The position numbers were made by a program, and so were the translations under genes. The notes below the pieces were generated by a model. The model had not been told where the DNA came from. It worked only from the letters and a program-made list of their open reading frames with translations, and did no database searches. A stretch of DNA of 53,651 nucleotides from Streptomyces sp. AV19 (GTDB lineage: Bacteria; Actinomycetota; Actinomycetes; Streptomycetales; Streptomycetaceae): positions 1-53,651 of the forward strand of contig NZ_JAEAMR010000018.1 of NCBI RefSeq assembly GCF_015999245.1, written 5' to 3'. Of this stretch, positions 35,432 through 43,665 are shown piece after piece (the first letter of the stretch is position 1; every line of letters begins with the position of its first letter).

Positions 35432-36250
35432 ATGGCCATGATCGACGCCAACGGCCTCGCGGTGCACGTGGAACGCATGCCCGCCCGCACGACCGGAACG
35501 GCCCCGCCGCCCACGGTGGTGCTCATCCACGGCATGCTCATCGACAGCCTCGTCAGCTACTACTTCACCCTGGCCCCCCGGTTCGCCGCCGCCGGGCTCG
35601 ACGTCGTCATGTACGACCTGCGCGGCCAGGGCCACAGCGAACGGCCCCCGGACGGCTACCGGTTGGAGGACCACCTCGACGACCTGGAGGCCCTGCTCGA
35701 CCGGCTGGACCCGCCCGGCCCGGTGCACCTGGTGGGCAACTCCTACGGCGGCACCATCGCGTTCGGCCACGCGGCACGGCACCCCGGCCGGGTGGCCAGC
35801 GTCTCGATGATCGAGTCGGAGCCGGCGACCGCCGCCTGGTCCCGCAAGATGGCGGACAACCTCGCGCGCGGCGCCGAGGAACTCGCCCGCGACGGCCTCT
35901 TCGAGGAACTCACCGGGAAATACGGCCGGCTCGTGACCAGACGCGTCCGGTCCGCCGCCCGGCTACTGCACTCCACCACCACGGCGCTGGACGTCCCCGC
36001 CAGCCGGGTGCTCGACGAGGACGCCATCCGCGCGGTGGGCAGCCCGGTGCTCGCCCTCTACGGCGCCGAGTCCGAACTCGCCGCACAGGAAGGCTGGTTG
36101 CGGTCGCTGCTGCCCAACTGCCGTACCGTCGTGGTACCGGACCAGGAACACTGGGTCCTGGTCGGTGCCACCGACCTGGCCGGCGACCTGATCCTCGAAT
36201 GGATCCGCGCGCACACCCCCGTCCCGGCGGCCGGGGAGGCGGGACGGTGA
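35432..36250 (+). CDS. Alpha/beta-hydrolase, probable release enzyme of the lipid cluster
   Basis: The protein has 272 residues with the oxyanion-hole strand VVLIHGMLIDS, YDLRGQGHSERP, the nucleophile elbow VGNSYGG, an acidic loop ALYGAESEL (acid probably Glu) and catalytic His in QEHWVLVG. It is cytoplasmic. It sits between the ACP gene (3-base gap) and the glycosyltransferase gene (GTGA overlap), a position that suits a thioesterase releasing the chain from a carrier or an acyltransferase moving it to an acceptor. Function is inferred from position. The start is ATG at 35432 with GGGGGAG at 35416-35422; ATG at 35438 is also possible. Confidence 0.88.
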   Translation: MAMIDANGLAVHVERMPARTTGTAPPPTVVLIHGMLIDSLVSYYFTLAPRFAAAGLDVVMYDLRGQGHSERPPDGYRLEDHLDDLEALLDRLDPPGPVHLVGNSYGGTIAFGHAARHPGRVASVSMIESEPATAAWSRKMADNLARGAEELARDGLFEELTGKYGRLVTRRVRSAARLLHSTTTALDVPASRVLDEDAIRAVGSPVLALYGAESELAAQEGWLRSLLPNCRTVVVPDQEHWVLVGATDLAGDLILEWIRAHTPVPAAGEAGR

Positions 36251-37431
36251 GCCGCTTCCTGTTCGTCGTGCCGCCCCTGGTCGGACACGTCAACCCCACG
36301 GTCGGGGTCGCCGCCGAACTGACCCGGCGCGGCCACACCGTGGCCTGGGCCGGTCTGCCGGACGTCGTGCGACCGCTGGTCGGCGACGGCGCGACCGTCT
36401 TCCCCTGCGCCTCCCCGGACCTGACCGACCCCGCCCTGCTGCGCCCGCCCACGCTCCGCGGCCCGGCGGCGCTGCGCTTCCTGTGGGAGCGGTTCCTCGG
36501 GCCGCTGGCGGAGCACATGGCGCCGGGGGTGCGCGCGGCCGTCCGGCAGTTCCGGCCGGACGTCCTGGTGGCCGACCAGCAGGCCGTCGCCGGCGGCCTC
36601 GTGGCCGAGCGGCTGGGCGTGGTGTGGGCCACCTCGGCGACCACCACGGCCGGATTCACCTCCCTCGCGGGCCTGCCGAAGGTCGACTCCTGGATCGCCG
36701 GGCTGATCGGCGGGCTGCGGCACCGGATCGGCAACCCGCGCGGCACCGCCGACCCGCGCATGTCCGACCGCCTGGTGCTGGCCTTCAGCACCGAGGCCCT
36801 GGCCGGATCCGCCGCCGTCGGCGAGCGCGTGCGGTTCGTCGGCCCGTCCCTCGCCTCCCGGCCGGCCGCCGACGACTTCCCCTGGCACCGGCTGGACCCC
36901 CGGACGCCCACCGTGCTGATCACCCTCGGCACGGCCAACGCCGAGGTCGCGCCCCGCTTCCTCGCCGCGTGCGCCGAGGCGGTGCGCGGCCGGGCGGACC
37001 GGGCGCAGGCGGTGATCGTCGACCCGACGGGCACGGTGCCGGAGTTCGCCGACCGGGTGCTGGTCCGGCCGCGCGTTCCCCAACTGGCGCTGCTGGAACG
37101 CTGCGACGCGGTGATCTGCCACGGCGGGCACAACACCGTGTGCGAAGCGCTGTGGCACGGCCTCCCGCTGGTCGTCGCGCCCATCCGGGACGACCAGCCC
37201 GCGATCGCCGCCCAGGTGACGGACGCCGGGGCGGGCGTACGGGTCCGGTTCAACCGGGCGACCGCCGGCCTCCTGGGCGAGGCGCTCGACACCGTCCTGC
37301 GCGAACCCTCCCACCGGGAGGCGGCCGGGCGGGTGCGCGAGTCCTTCCGCACCGCGGGAGGCGCGGCGGCCGCGGCCGCGCACCTCGAAGACCTGGCGGC
37401 GGAAGCGGGACGACTCCCGCGCGGCCGCTGA
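36247..37431 (+). CDS. GT1-type glycosyltransferase (MGT/UGT-like)
   Basis: The protein has 394 residues and a GT-B fold glycosyltransferase. The N-terminal acceptor domain starts SRFLFVVPPLVGHVNPTVG, the typical first strand with the catalytic-type His. The C-terminal donor domain has VLITLGTANAE and the family signature CHGGHNTVCEALWHGLPLVV followed by IRDDQPAIA, where the nucleotide sugar binds. It should transfer a sugar from an NDP-sugar to a small acceptor such as a hydroxylated lipid. The start is GTG at 36247, overlapping the hydrolase stop, with GGGGAGG at 36233-36239. As the last gene of the coupled run it suggests the synthase product is glycosylated. Confidence 0.92.
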   Translation: MSRFLFVVPPLVGHVNPTVGVAAELTRRGHTVAWAGLPDVVRPLVGDGATVFPCASPDLTDPALLRPPTLRGPAALRFLWERFLGPLAEHMAPGVRAAVRQFRPDVLVADQQAVAGGLVAERLGVVWATSATTTAGFTSLAGLPKVDSWIAGLIGGLRHRIGNPRGTADPRMSDRLVLAFSTEALAGSAAVGERVRFVGPSLASRPAADDFPWHRLDPRTPTVLITLGTANAEVAPRFLAACAEAVRGRADRAQAVIVDPTGTVPEFADRVLVRPRVPQLALLERCDAVICHGGHNTVCEALWHGLPLVVAPIRDDQPAIAAQVTDAGAGVRVRFNRATAGLLGEALDTVLREPSHREAAGRVRESFRTAGGAAAAAAHLEDLAAEAGRLPRGR

Positions 37432-37521
37432 TCCCCCCGTGCTGCCGAAAGAGGTGTACCGCCGATGTCATGACGTGACATGGTCCCGCCAACCCTGAAA
37501 CCCCCCACACCGAGGAACCAC

Positions 37522-39033
37522 ATGCGCAACTTCCGGAAAAGAGCACTGGCACCAGTGCTGCTCACCGCCTTCTCACTCGCCCTCGCCGGCTGCTCGACCT
37601 CCGGGGGCGGTTCCACCGCCGCCTCGGACGAGGTGGCCAACGCCGGCCAAACAGGCGCCCCCAGCGTCGACTTCAGCCTCGAAACCCCCTCACCGGGGAA
37701 GGCCTCGCCGGGCGCCGTGGCCATCCCGGCCGGAGGCGGCCTCAAGGCGCAGAAGCCGGCGGTGAAGGTCGACTCGATCGACGAGAAGAGCGGACGGGCC
37801 GTCATCACCGACACGGTCCCGCCGGACGCGCCCGGCCCGTCCGGCAAGCCCGCGCCGTCCGCGCCGTCCACGACACCGGCGGCGAAGAAGAAGCCCGTCG
37901 CCGTCGGCGACATCATCGCCAGCAAGCCCGTGCCCGGCGCCCCCAAGGGCGTCCTGGCCAAGGTGACGAAGGTGGAGAAGAAGACCTCGAAGGGCACCGA
38001 GGTCCGTACCGCCCCCACCGATCTCTCCACGGTGCTGGGCGACTCCAAGGTCAAGAGCAAGCTGCCCGTCGACCCGTCCGGTTTCAAGGCCGAACCGCTC
38101 GTCCCGGGCGTGAAGTTCTCCTATGCCAAGCGCGGCAAGGTCCACGCCGGGCCGGACGGGCTCAAACTGCCCTTCGGCAGCCTGCGCGTCGACGTCGACA
38201 CCAAGCTCGACACGGAGAAGAACGCGAAGAAGGACGGGCCGGACAGCCCCACCAAGGCGGCGTTCAAGGGCTTCGTCCAGCTGGCGCCGGAGATCGACTT
38301 CAACTACTACGGCCGCGGTTCGGGCGACGGCCCGTCCGGCGCCGGCCTGCGGCTGACCGGTGACTGGTCCTCGGGATTCCACTTCAAGGGGCGGACGTCC
38401 CCCACGACGAACGGCAAGCCGGTGCGCGTGCCGTTCGTCGTCCTGCACGCCAACCCGACCTTCTACATCGGCGAGCTCCCGGTGACCGTCAACATCGACC
38501 TCACCTGCTACGTCCTGATCGACGCCGACGGAAAGGTGAGCCTCGACGTCCAACAGGACCCCGTCAAGGGCGACTTCACCCTCGGCTCCGCGTTCGGTCT
38601 GAAGGAGGGCTGGCAGCCGGAGGCCAAGGCGAACTTCACCCCCGCGACGCTGAAGGCGAGCACCTCGGCCGCGGCCGACGTGAAGGTCAGGTTCGGCACG
38701 GAGGCCAACCTCGGGCTGTACGGCAGCGTGGGCGTGAAGGGCGATGTCGCCGCGCCGTACGTCCGGACCGAGGTCAAGGGCGGGGTCAGCGGATCGACCG
38801 AGGGCAGGGCCGCGGCCGACGTCGACTGGAAGCTGTTCGCGGGAGTGGATCTGGAGGGATGGGTCATGCCGTATCTGAAGATCGGCGGCGTGCAGGCGCT
38901 CGCGATGCGCCTCCCGATGCCGAAGGTGCAGCGCGAGGTCCAACTCGCCCACGGCAAGGGAGCGATACGCGTCCCCCAGCCGCGCACCCCGCAGGACGAC
39001 AGCGCGTCCGGCCGGAAACCCTCGCAGGGCTGA
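37522..39033 (+). CDS. Large secreted lipoprotein of unknown function
   Basis: The protein has 503 residues with a lipoprotein signal peptide (MRNFRKR, hydrophobic core, lipobox LALAGC with Cys24). A disordered Pro/Ser/Lys-rich stretch (~60-130) and a long beta-rich region with alternating hydrophobic residues and many Lys/Asp follow (FVQLAPEIDFNYYGRG, VNIDLTCYVLIDADGKVSLDV, FGTEANLGLYGSVGVKGDV). It may bind or carry a hydrophobic ligand at the cell surface, but no family is recognised. The start is ATG at 37522 with GAGGAA four bases upstream. It lies 90 bases after the glycosyltransferase gene on the same strand and could be part of the lipid locus. Confidence 0.8.
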   Translation: MRNFRKRALAPVLLTAFSLALAGCSTSGGGSTAASDEVANAGQTGAPSVDFSLETPSPGKASPGAVAIPAGGGLKAQKPAVKVDSIDEKSGRAVITDTVPPDAPGPSGKPAPSAPSTTPAAKKKPVAVGDIIASKPVPGAPKGVLAKVTKVEKKTSKGTEVRTAPTDLSTVLGDSKVKSKLPVDPSGFKAEPLVPGVKFSYAKRGKVHAGPDGLKLPFGSLRVDVDTKLDTEKNAKKDGPDSPTKAAFKGFVQLAPEIDFNYYGRGSGDGPSGAGLRLTGDWSSGFHFKGRTSPTTNGKPVRVPFVVLHANPTFYIGELPVTVNIDLTCYVLIDADGKVSLDVQQDPVKGDFTLGSAFGLKEGWQPEAKANFTPATLKASTSAAADVKVRFGTEANLGLYGSVGVKGDVAAPYVRTEVKGGVSGSTEGRAAADVDWKLFAGVDLEGWVMPYLKIGGVQALAMRLPMPKVQREVQLAHGKGAIRVPQPRTPQDDSASGRKPSQG

Positions 39034-39043
39034 CGGCGTCAAC

Positions 39044-39084
39044 GCCCTTCCTCCTCCCCGCAGTCCGCGAGGAGGAGGAAGGGC
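39044..39084. terminator. Bidirectional terminator, 13-bp perfect stem
   Basis: GCCCTTCCTCCTC (39044-39056) and GAGGAGGAAGGGC (39072-39084) are perfectly complementary around a 15-nt loop. It sits between the convergent lipoprotein gene and SGNH-hydrolase gene and closes the lipid locus. Confidence 0.85.
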
Positions 39085-39089
39085 ATCTG

Positions 39090-40274
39090 TCAGACGCCGC
39101 GGTCCGCGAACGGGCCGTCGGCCGCGAAGGCCAGCCCGGCGAAGCGCTCGCCGATGCGGCGGTGCGTGACGGCGTCCGGGTGGAGCCCGTCGGGCAGCGG
39201 CAGTTCGGCGAAGTCGGCCTCGCCGTAGAGGGCACGGCCGTCGAGGAGGTGCAGGTTCGGGTCGTCCGTCGCGCGCTGCCGGACGATGCGCGCGAGCTCG
39301 TCCCGGATGACGCCCAGCGTCAGCTTGCCGCGCGCGGCCTCCGCGGGGTCGCCCGCGGCCACGAAGCGGAGCGTGCCGTTTCTGATGGCCTCGAAGTCCG
39401 GCATGGTGGGGCCGGGGGTGTCCTCGTGGACGGGGCAGTGGATCGGCGAGACGACCAGCAGCGGGGTGGTGGGGTGGCCCTCGCGGACGGTGTCGAGGAA
39501 GCCGTGCACCGCCGGGCCGAAGGCACGCAGGCGCATCAGGTCGGTGTTGACCAGATTGATGCCGATCTTGACGCTGATCAGGTCGGCGGGGGTGTCCCGC
39601 ATCGCGCGGGCGGTGAACGGGTCGAGCAGCGCGTTGCCGCCCAGGCCCAGGTTGACCAGTTCCACGCCGCCGAGCGAGGCCGCGCGCGCGGGCCAGATGG
39701 TGCTGGGGCTCGCGGCGTCGGTGCCGTGGCTGATCGAACTGCCGTGGTGCAGCCACACCTTGCGGCCCCGGTCGGGCGCGGGCTCGACGGGGGCGTCCGT
39801 GCGCAGGGCGACGAGCTCGGTGATCTCGTTGTACGGCAGCCAGATCTCGACGTCCTTGACGCCCTCGGACAGACCGGCGAAGCGGACGGTGCCGGACGGC
39901 CCGGGGCGGAGCTCGGCCGCGCCGGTGGCGAAGTCGACGGTCAGGGTGTTGCCGCCGGCCACGCTCGCCGAGCCGGCCGGGCGGCCGTCGACGAGCAGGT
40001 CGTACACGCCGTCCGGCCGGGGCGGGACGCCCACGATGACCCGCTTGGTGGCCAGGACGTCCAGTTCGACGGCGGTGGCCCCGGTGCGGAAGGCCAGCCG
40101 CACGCCGGAGGGCTGCGACTCCATCATCGCGAGCTGCCCGTCGGCGCACTGGGCGCGGGCCCGGGCCGGCAGCCGGTGCGGCAGGACGCCGTGCTCGGTG
40201 AGCTCCAGGTCGAGGGCGCCGCGCAGTATCTCCGCGGTGATGGGGGTGGATATCCAGTCGTGCTCGGTGCTCAT
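39090..40274 (-). CDS. SGNH/GDSL family hydrolase with N-terminal beta domain
   Basis: The protein has 394 residues. Residues ~1-170 form a beta-rich N-terminal domain. The C-terminal SGNH domain shows block I (WLHHGSSISHG, catalytic Ser), block II Gly (NLGLGGNALLD), block III Asn (KIGINLVN) and block V (LPDGLHPD, catalytic Asp and His). The two-domain layout recalls SsfX3-type GDSL acyltransferases as well as carbohydrate esterases, so both ester hydrolysis and acyl transfer are possible. No signal peptide is visible. It starts 4 bases after the TetR gene stop in the same direction, so the TetR protein probably controls it. Confidence 0.88.
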   Translation of the reverse strand: MSTEHDWISTPITAEILRGALDLELTEHGVLPHRLPARARAQCADGQLAMMESQPSGVRLAFRTGATAVELDVLATKRVIVGVPPRPDGVYDLLVDGRPAGSASVAGGNTLTVDFATGAAELRPGPSGTVRFAGLSEGVKDVEIWLPYNEITELVALRTDAPVEPAPDRGRKVWLHHGSSISHGTDAASPSTIWPARAASLGGVELVNLGLGGNALLDPFTARAMRDTPADLISVKIGINLVNTDLMRLRAFGPAVHGFLDTVREGHPTTPLLVVSPIHCPVHEDTPGPTMPDFEAIRNGTLRFVAAGDPAEAARGKLTLGVIRDELARIVRQRATDDPNLHLLDGRALYGEADFAELPLPDGLHPDAVTHRRIGERFAGLAFAADGPFADRGV

Positions 40275-40278
40275 TGCC

Positions 40279-40875
40279 TCAGCCTGTCGATCGGGGGTCC
40301 GGCGGTCGGTGCGCGGGCCAGTTCCGCAGCAGGGCGTCGAGGGCGTCCACGATGCGCGACCAGGACTCCTGCGGGCCGGGGGCGCTGTGGTCGAAGCCGC
40401 CGCCCGCCTCCAGGTCGACGAAGCCGTGGAAGACGCTGCCCAGCAGCCTGACCGCGTGGGTCCGGTCCGGCTCCCGGAGGTCGTAGCCGCGCAGGATCGC
40501 CCGCATCATCCCGGCGTGCCGCCCGCCCGCGCTCGCGGCCGCCGTCTCCGGATCGAGCCTGAACCGCGCCGCGGCGTAACGGCCGGGGTGCTCCCGGGCG
40601 TAGTCGCGGTAGACGTCCGCGAAGGCGCGCAGGGCGTCCCGGCCGGACCGCCCGGCGAGGGCGGAGGCACCCCGGTCCGCGAGCTCCTCCAGCGCCAGCA
40701 GAGCGATCCTCGTTTTGAGGTCCTCCGCGTTCCTGACGTGCGAGTACAGGCTCGCGACCTTGACGTCGAACCGCCTGGCGAGCGCGGAGGGCGTCACCCG
40801 GTCGAAGCCGGCCTCGTCGGCGAGCTCCGCCCCCGCCCGGACCAGGCGCTCCGCGGTCAGTCCTGCGCGTGCCAC
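40279..40875 (-). CDS. TetR family regulator
   Basis: The protein has 198 residues. The N-terminal helix-turn-helix (LTAERLVRAGAELADEAGFDRVT, then ALARRFDVKVASLYSHVRNAEDL) is canonical TetR. The C-terminal ligand domain resembles the WHG-type group (GFVDLEAGGGFDH). It is transcribed first in a two-gene unit with the SGNH hydrolase. The palindrome at 40912-40930 lies about 40 bases before the GTG start (40875) and is the probable autoregulatory operator. Confidence 0.9.
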   Translation of the reverse strand: MARAGLTAERLVRAGAELADEAGFDRVTPSALARRFDVKVASLYSHVRNAEDLKTRIALLALEELADRGASALAGRSGRDALRAFADVYRDYAREHPGRYAAARFRLDPETAAASAGGRHAGMMRAILRGYDLREPDRTHAVRLLGSVFHGFVDLEAGGGFDHSAPGPQESWSRIVDALDALLRNWPAHRPPDPRSTG

Positions 40876-40911
40876 GACCTGCCCCTCTGTTGCCTGAAGC
40901 GATTATGCAGC

Positions 40912-40930
40912 TGCCTAAAGGTTTTAGGCA
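40912..40930. promoter_or_regulatory. TetR operator palindrome
   Basis: TGCCTAAA-GGT-TTTAGGCA is a perfect 8-bp inverted repeat in an AT-richer patch upstream of the TetR/SGNH operon. A related half-site TGCCTGAA occurs at 40891-40898. Size, symmetry and position fit a TetR dimer site. Confidence 0.75.
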
Positions 40931-40963
40931 AGAGGTTTTGGTCAGGCGAGGGGCGGCCGGGAC

Positions 40964-41869
40964 CTACTGCCAGTGCCCGGGCCGGCTCACGCCCTCCGGC
41001 AGGCGCGTCCGGGCGTCCCCCCGGGCCGCGTTGACCTGGGGCTGCGTCAGGAAGACGGCGTCCGTCAGGTCGGCGCCGGACAGGTTCGCGTCACGCAGGT
41101 CCGCGCCGATCAGGTCGGCCGAGCGCAGGTCGGCGTCGCGCAGGTCCGCCGCGATGAGGCAGGCGCCGCGCAGGTTCGCGCCGCCCAGGTCCGCGCCCCG
41201 CAGCTTGGCGCCCATCAGGTTCGCGCCCCGGCGCTCCTTCTTCTTGCCGCCCTTGCCGCCCCGCACCAGCTCGCCGGCGCGCAGCAGCACGACGTTGACG
41301 TCCTGGCGCAGCGCCATGACGTCCAGCTCCAGGATCGCCTCCGGCGAGGACTCCGTCAGGCGCTCGGTGCGGCCGAGGAGACGGCGCGCGTCGCGGTGGA
41401 CCGGGCGGGCCTTCGGCAGGGACAGCACCTCGGTCAGGTACCGGAGCAGCTCGTGCAACTGCCGCATCACGGGGAAGACCTCGAACATTTGCCGCGCCGA
41501 ATCGGGGTCCTCCCGCCAGCCGCGGCCGCCGTAGGTGACCTGGGAGACCTTCTGGCCGGCGCCGAAGCAGTCGTAGACGGTGCAGCCGGAGAAGCCCTTC
41601 TCGCGGAGCGTGGTGTGGGTGCCGCAGCGGAAGTCGCCGCGCAGGTTGGGGCAGGGCTTGCCGGCGTCCTTGTTCAGGGCGAAGTCGGCCGACTTCGCGA
41701 ACGGCAGGGCCACGCAGCACAGCCCGAAGCAGTTCCCGCAGTCGGCGCGCAGGGCGCGGTTGTCGGGGGCGGGGGCTTCGCTGATGTCGGGCACGGTGCG
41801 CGCGTTTCCTTGTCGTTCCGGGAGGTTGATCGTGAACGCCCCATGGTATCCGGCGTCGTCCGAGGTCAT
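40964..41869 (-). CDS. Cysteine-cluster plus pentapeptide-repeat protein
   Basis: The protein has up to 301 residues. An N-terminal cysteine cluster (ADCGNCFGLCCVALPF, then KPCPN, FRCGTH, GCTVYDCFG) looks metal-binding. A helical middle follows, then a Lys-rich KKKERRG stretch and about twelve A(D/N)LxX pentapeptide repeats (MGAKLRGADLGGANLRGA and onward), which fold into a right-handed beta-helix. Some such proteins mimic DNA or protect gyrase. The role here is unknown. ATG at 41869 overlaps the polX stop (ATGA) and is used here; GTG at 41794 would give 276 residues starting just before the conserved part and is a real alternative. Confidence 0.82.
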   Translation of the reverse strand: MTSDDAGYHGAFTINLPERQGNARTVPDISEAPAPDNRALRADCGNCFGLCCVALPFAKSADFALNKDAGKPCPNLRGDFRCGTHTTLREKGFSGCTVYDCFGAGQKVSQVTYGGRGWREDPDSARQMFEVFPVMRQLHELLRYLTEVLSLPKARPVHRDARRLLGRTERLTESSPEAILELDVMALRQDVNVVLLRAGELVRGGKGGKKKERRGANLMGAKLRGADLGGANLRGACLIAADLRDADLRSADLIGADLRDANLSGADLTDAVFLTQPQVNAARGDARTRLPEGVSRPGHWQ

Positions 41870-43590
41870 CGGGCCGACGGCCGCAGGAAGCGGCGCAGCC
41901 GTTGCAGCGGCCAGGTGTTGATGACGTCGTCCGCGGTCAGCCAGCCGCGCTGGGCGGTCCCCACGCCGAAGCGCATGTAGGGCAGGTGCGTCACGGAGTG
42001 CGCGTCGGTGTTCACGGCGAACTTCACTCCGTGCCGCCTGGCCCGCAGGATCTCCTCGTCGCCCAGGTCGAGCCGCTCGGGATGCCCGTTGATCTCCAGG
42101 GCCGTCCCGGTCCGCGCGCAGGCCGCGAACACCGCGTCGAAGTCGGCGTCGATCCCCGGCCGTCTGCCGAGCAGCCGGGTCGTGGGGTGGCCGATGATCG
42201 CGACGTGGGGGTTCTCGCAGGCGCGGACGAGCCGGCGGGTGAGCTCCTCGCGGGACTGGCGGAAGTGCGAGTGCACGGAGGCGACGCACAGGTCGAAGCC
42301 GGCGAGGAAGTCGGCGGGCCAGTCCACCTCGCCGTCCGGCCCGATGTTGAGCTCGGTCCCGTGCAGCAGCCGCATCCGGCCGTGCCTGCCCTCCAGGGCG
42401 CGCAGCCGCTCCCGCTGCGCGAGCGCCTTCTCGCGGGTCATGCGCTGCATGGCCAGGTCGGGGGCGTGGTCGGTGACGGCGTAGTACGCGTAGCCGCGTC
42501 CGGCGGCCGCGGCGACCATGTCCTCCAGCGGCGCCAGCCCGTCGGTGAGGTCGGTGTGGGTGTGCAGGTCGCCGCGGACGCTCTCCTCGGTGATCAGGTC
42601 CGGGAGTTCGTCCGCGAGCCCCGCCGCGACCTCGCCGCGGTCCTCGCGGAGCGCCGGCGGGATCCACGGCAGCCCGAGCCGGGCGTAGATGTCCTCCTCG
42701 GTCCGGGAGGCGACCTTGCGGCCGCTCCTGACGCGGAAGAGCCCGTACTCGGAGAGCTTGAGCCCGTGCCGCACCGCGATCTCGCGGATGCGGATGTTGT
42801 GGGCCTTGGACCCGGTGAAGTACAGCAGCCCCGCGCCCCACGCGTCGGGCGGCAGCACCCGCAGGTCGACCTGGAGGCCGTCGACCGTGCGGACGGACGT
42901 CTTCTTCGGGCCCCGGGCGATGACCTCCGCCGTGTACGGGAGGGTGCTGATCGCCTCCATGAACGGCTCGGCGCGGGCGGCGGCCACCAGGACGTCGACG
43001 TCCCCGATGGTCTCCCGCATGCGGCGCACCGACCCGGCGCAGGCACAGCGCTCGCAGCCGTCGATCCGCGAGAGGTCGGCGACGATCCGCTCGGCGGCCT
43101 CGGCGGCGGCGGACAGCAGGATCCGGCCGCCGGCCTTCTTCATCAGCTCGATGCCGTGCAGGATGTTCTGCTCGGTCTTCTCGCCGAACCCCTTGAGGTC
43201 GCGCAGCCGTTCCTCGTGGATGGCGTCGAGGAGTTCGTCGACGGAGGAGACGCGCAGTTCCTCGTAGAGGACGAGGGCCTTGTGGGGGCCGAGGGTGGGG
43301 ATGGTGAGCAGCTCGCGGACGCCCGCCGGGACGGACGTCCGGGTCTCCTCGAAGGCGGCGACCCGGCCGGTGCGCAGGTACTCGACGACCTTCTCGGCGA
43401 TCGACTTCCCCACGTTGGGGATCTCGCGCAGGCCGTCGAGGTCCAGCTTCGAGACGTCCGAGGGGTGGCCGCCGATCGCGCGGGCCGCCTTCTCGTAGGC
43501 GCGTGCCTTGAAGGCGTCCCCACCGGTGATGGCGACGAGATCGGCGTACTCCTGGAGCACCGCGGCGACCTCTTCGTTGGGCCGGGCCAT
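41866..43590 (-). CDS. polX: DNA polymerase X with PHP domain
   Basis: The protein has 574 residues. The N-terminal half is a family X polymerase: helix-hairpin-helix segments (LREIPNVGKSIAEKVVEYL and LKGFGEKTEQNI) and a palm with AGSVRR and the metal-binding GDVDVLVAA, plus FTGSKAHNIRIRE. The C-terminal half is a PHP phosphoesterase (GDLHTHTDLTDG, AVTDHAPDL, HSHFRQS, GHPTTRL, NTDAHS) that usually supplies 3'-5' exonuclease activity. The protein should fill gaps in base-excision repair. The ATG at 43590 opens 75 bases from the divergent DNA polymerase gene. The stop overlaps the pentapeptide-protein start. Confidence 0.94.
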   Translation of the reverse strand: MARPNEEVAAVLQEYADLVAITGGDAFKARAYEKAARAIGGHPSDVSKLDLDGLREIPNVGKSIAEKVVEYLRTGRVAAFEETRTSVPAGVRELLTIPTLGPHKALVLYEELRVSSVDELLDAIHEERLRDLKGFGEKTEQNILHGIELMKKAGGRILLSAAAEAAERIVADLSRIDGCERCACAGSVRRMRETIGDVDVLVAAARAEPFMEAISTLPYTAEVIARGPKKTSVRTVDGLQVDLRVLPPDAWGAGLLYFTGSKAHNIRIREIAVRHGLKLSEYGLFRVRSGRKVASRTEEDIYARLGLPWIPPALREDRGEVAAGLADELPDLITEESVRGDLHTHTDLTDGLAPLEDMVAAAAGRGYAYYAVTDHAPDLAMQRMTREKALAQRERLRALEGRHGRMRLLHGTELNIGPDGEVDWPADFLAGFDLCVASVHSHFRQSREELTRRLVRACENPHVAIIGHPTTRLLGRRPGIDADFDAVFAACARTGTALEINGHPERLDLGDEEILRARRHGVKFAVNTDAHSVTHLPYMRFGVGTAQRGWLTADDVINTWPLQRLRRFLRPSAR

Positions 43591-43636
43591 GGGTTCAGCG
43601 TGCCACCGGGGCGGTTCCGGGGCGAGGCGAGGGGCG

Positions 43637-43659
43637 TTGTCAGACCCTGCTGCGAGACT
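43637..43659 (+). promoter_or_regulatory. DNA-damage-type promoter of the family-A polymerase gene (candidate)
   Basis: TTGTCAGAC (43637-43645), 8 nt, then GAGACT (43654-43659) resembles the RecA-independent damage promoter consensus TTGTCRGTG-N8-TANNNT bound by PafBC, with mismatches in the last two bases of the first box and the first base of the second. The expected transcription start coincides with the GTG at 43666, which would make the mRNA leaderless. Confidence 0.5.
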
Positions 43660-43665
43660 GCGGAC

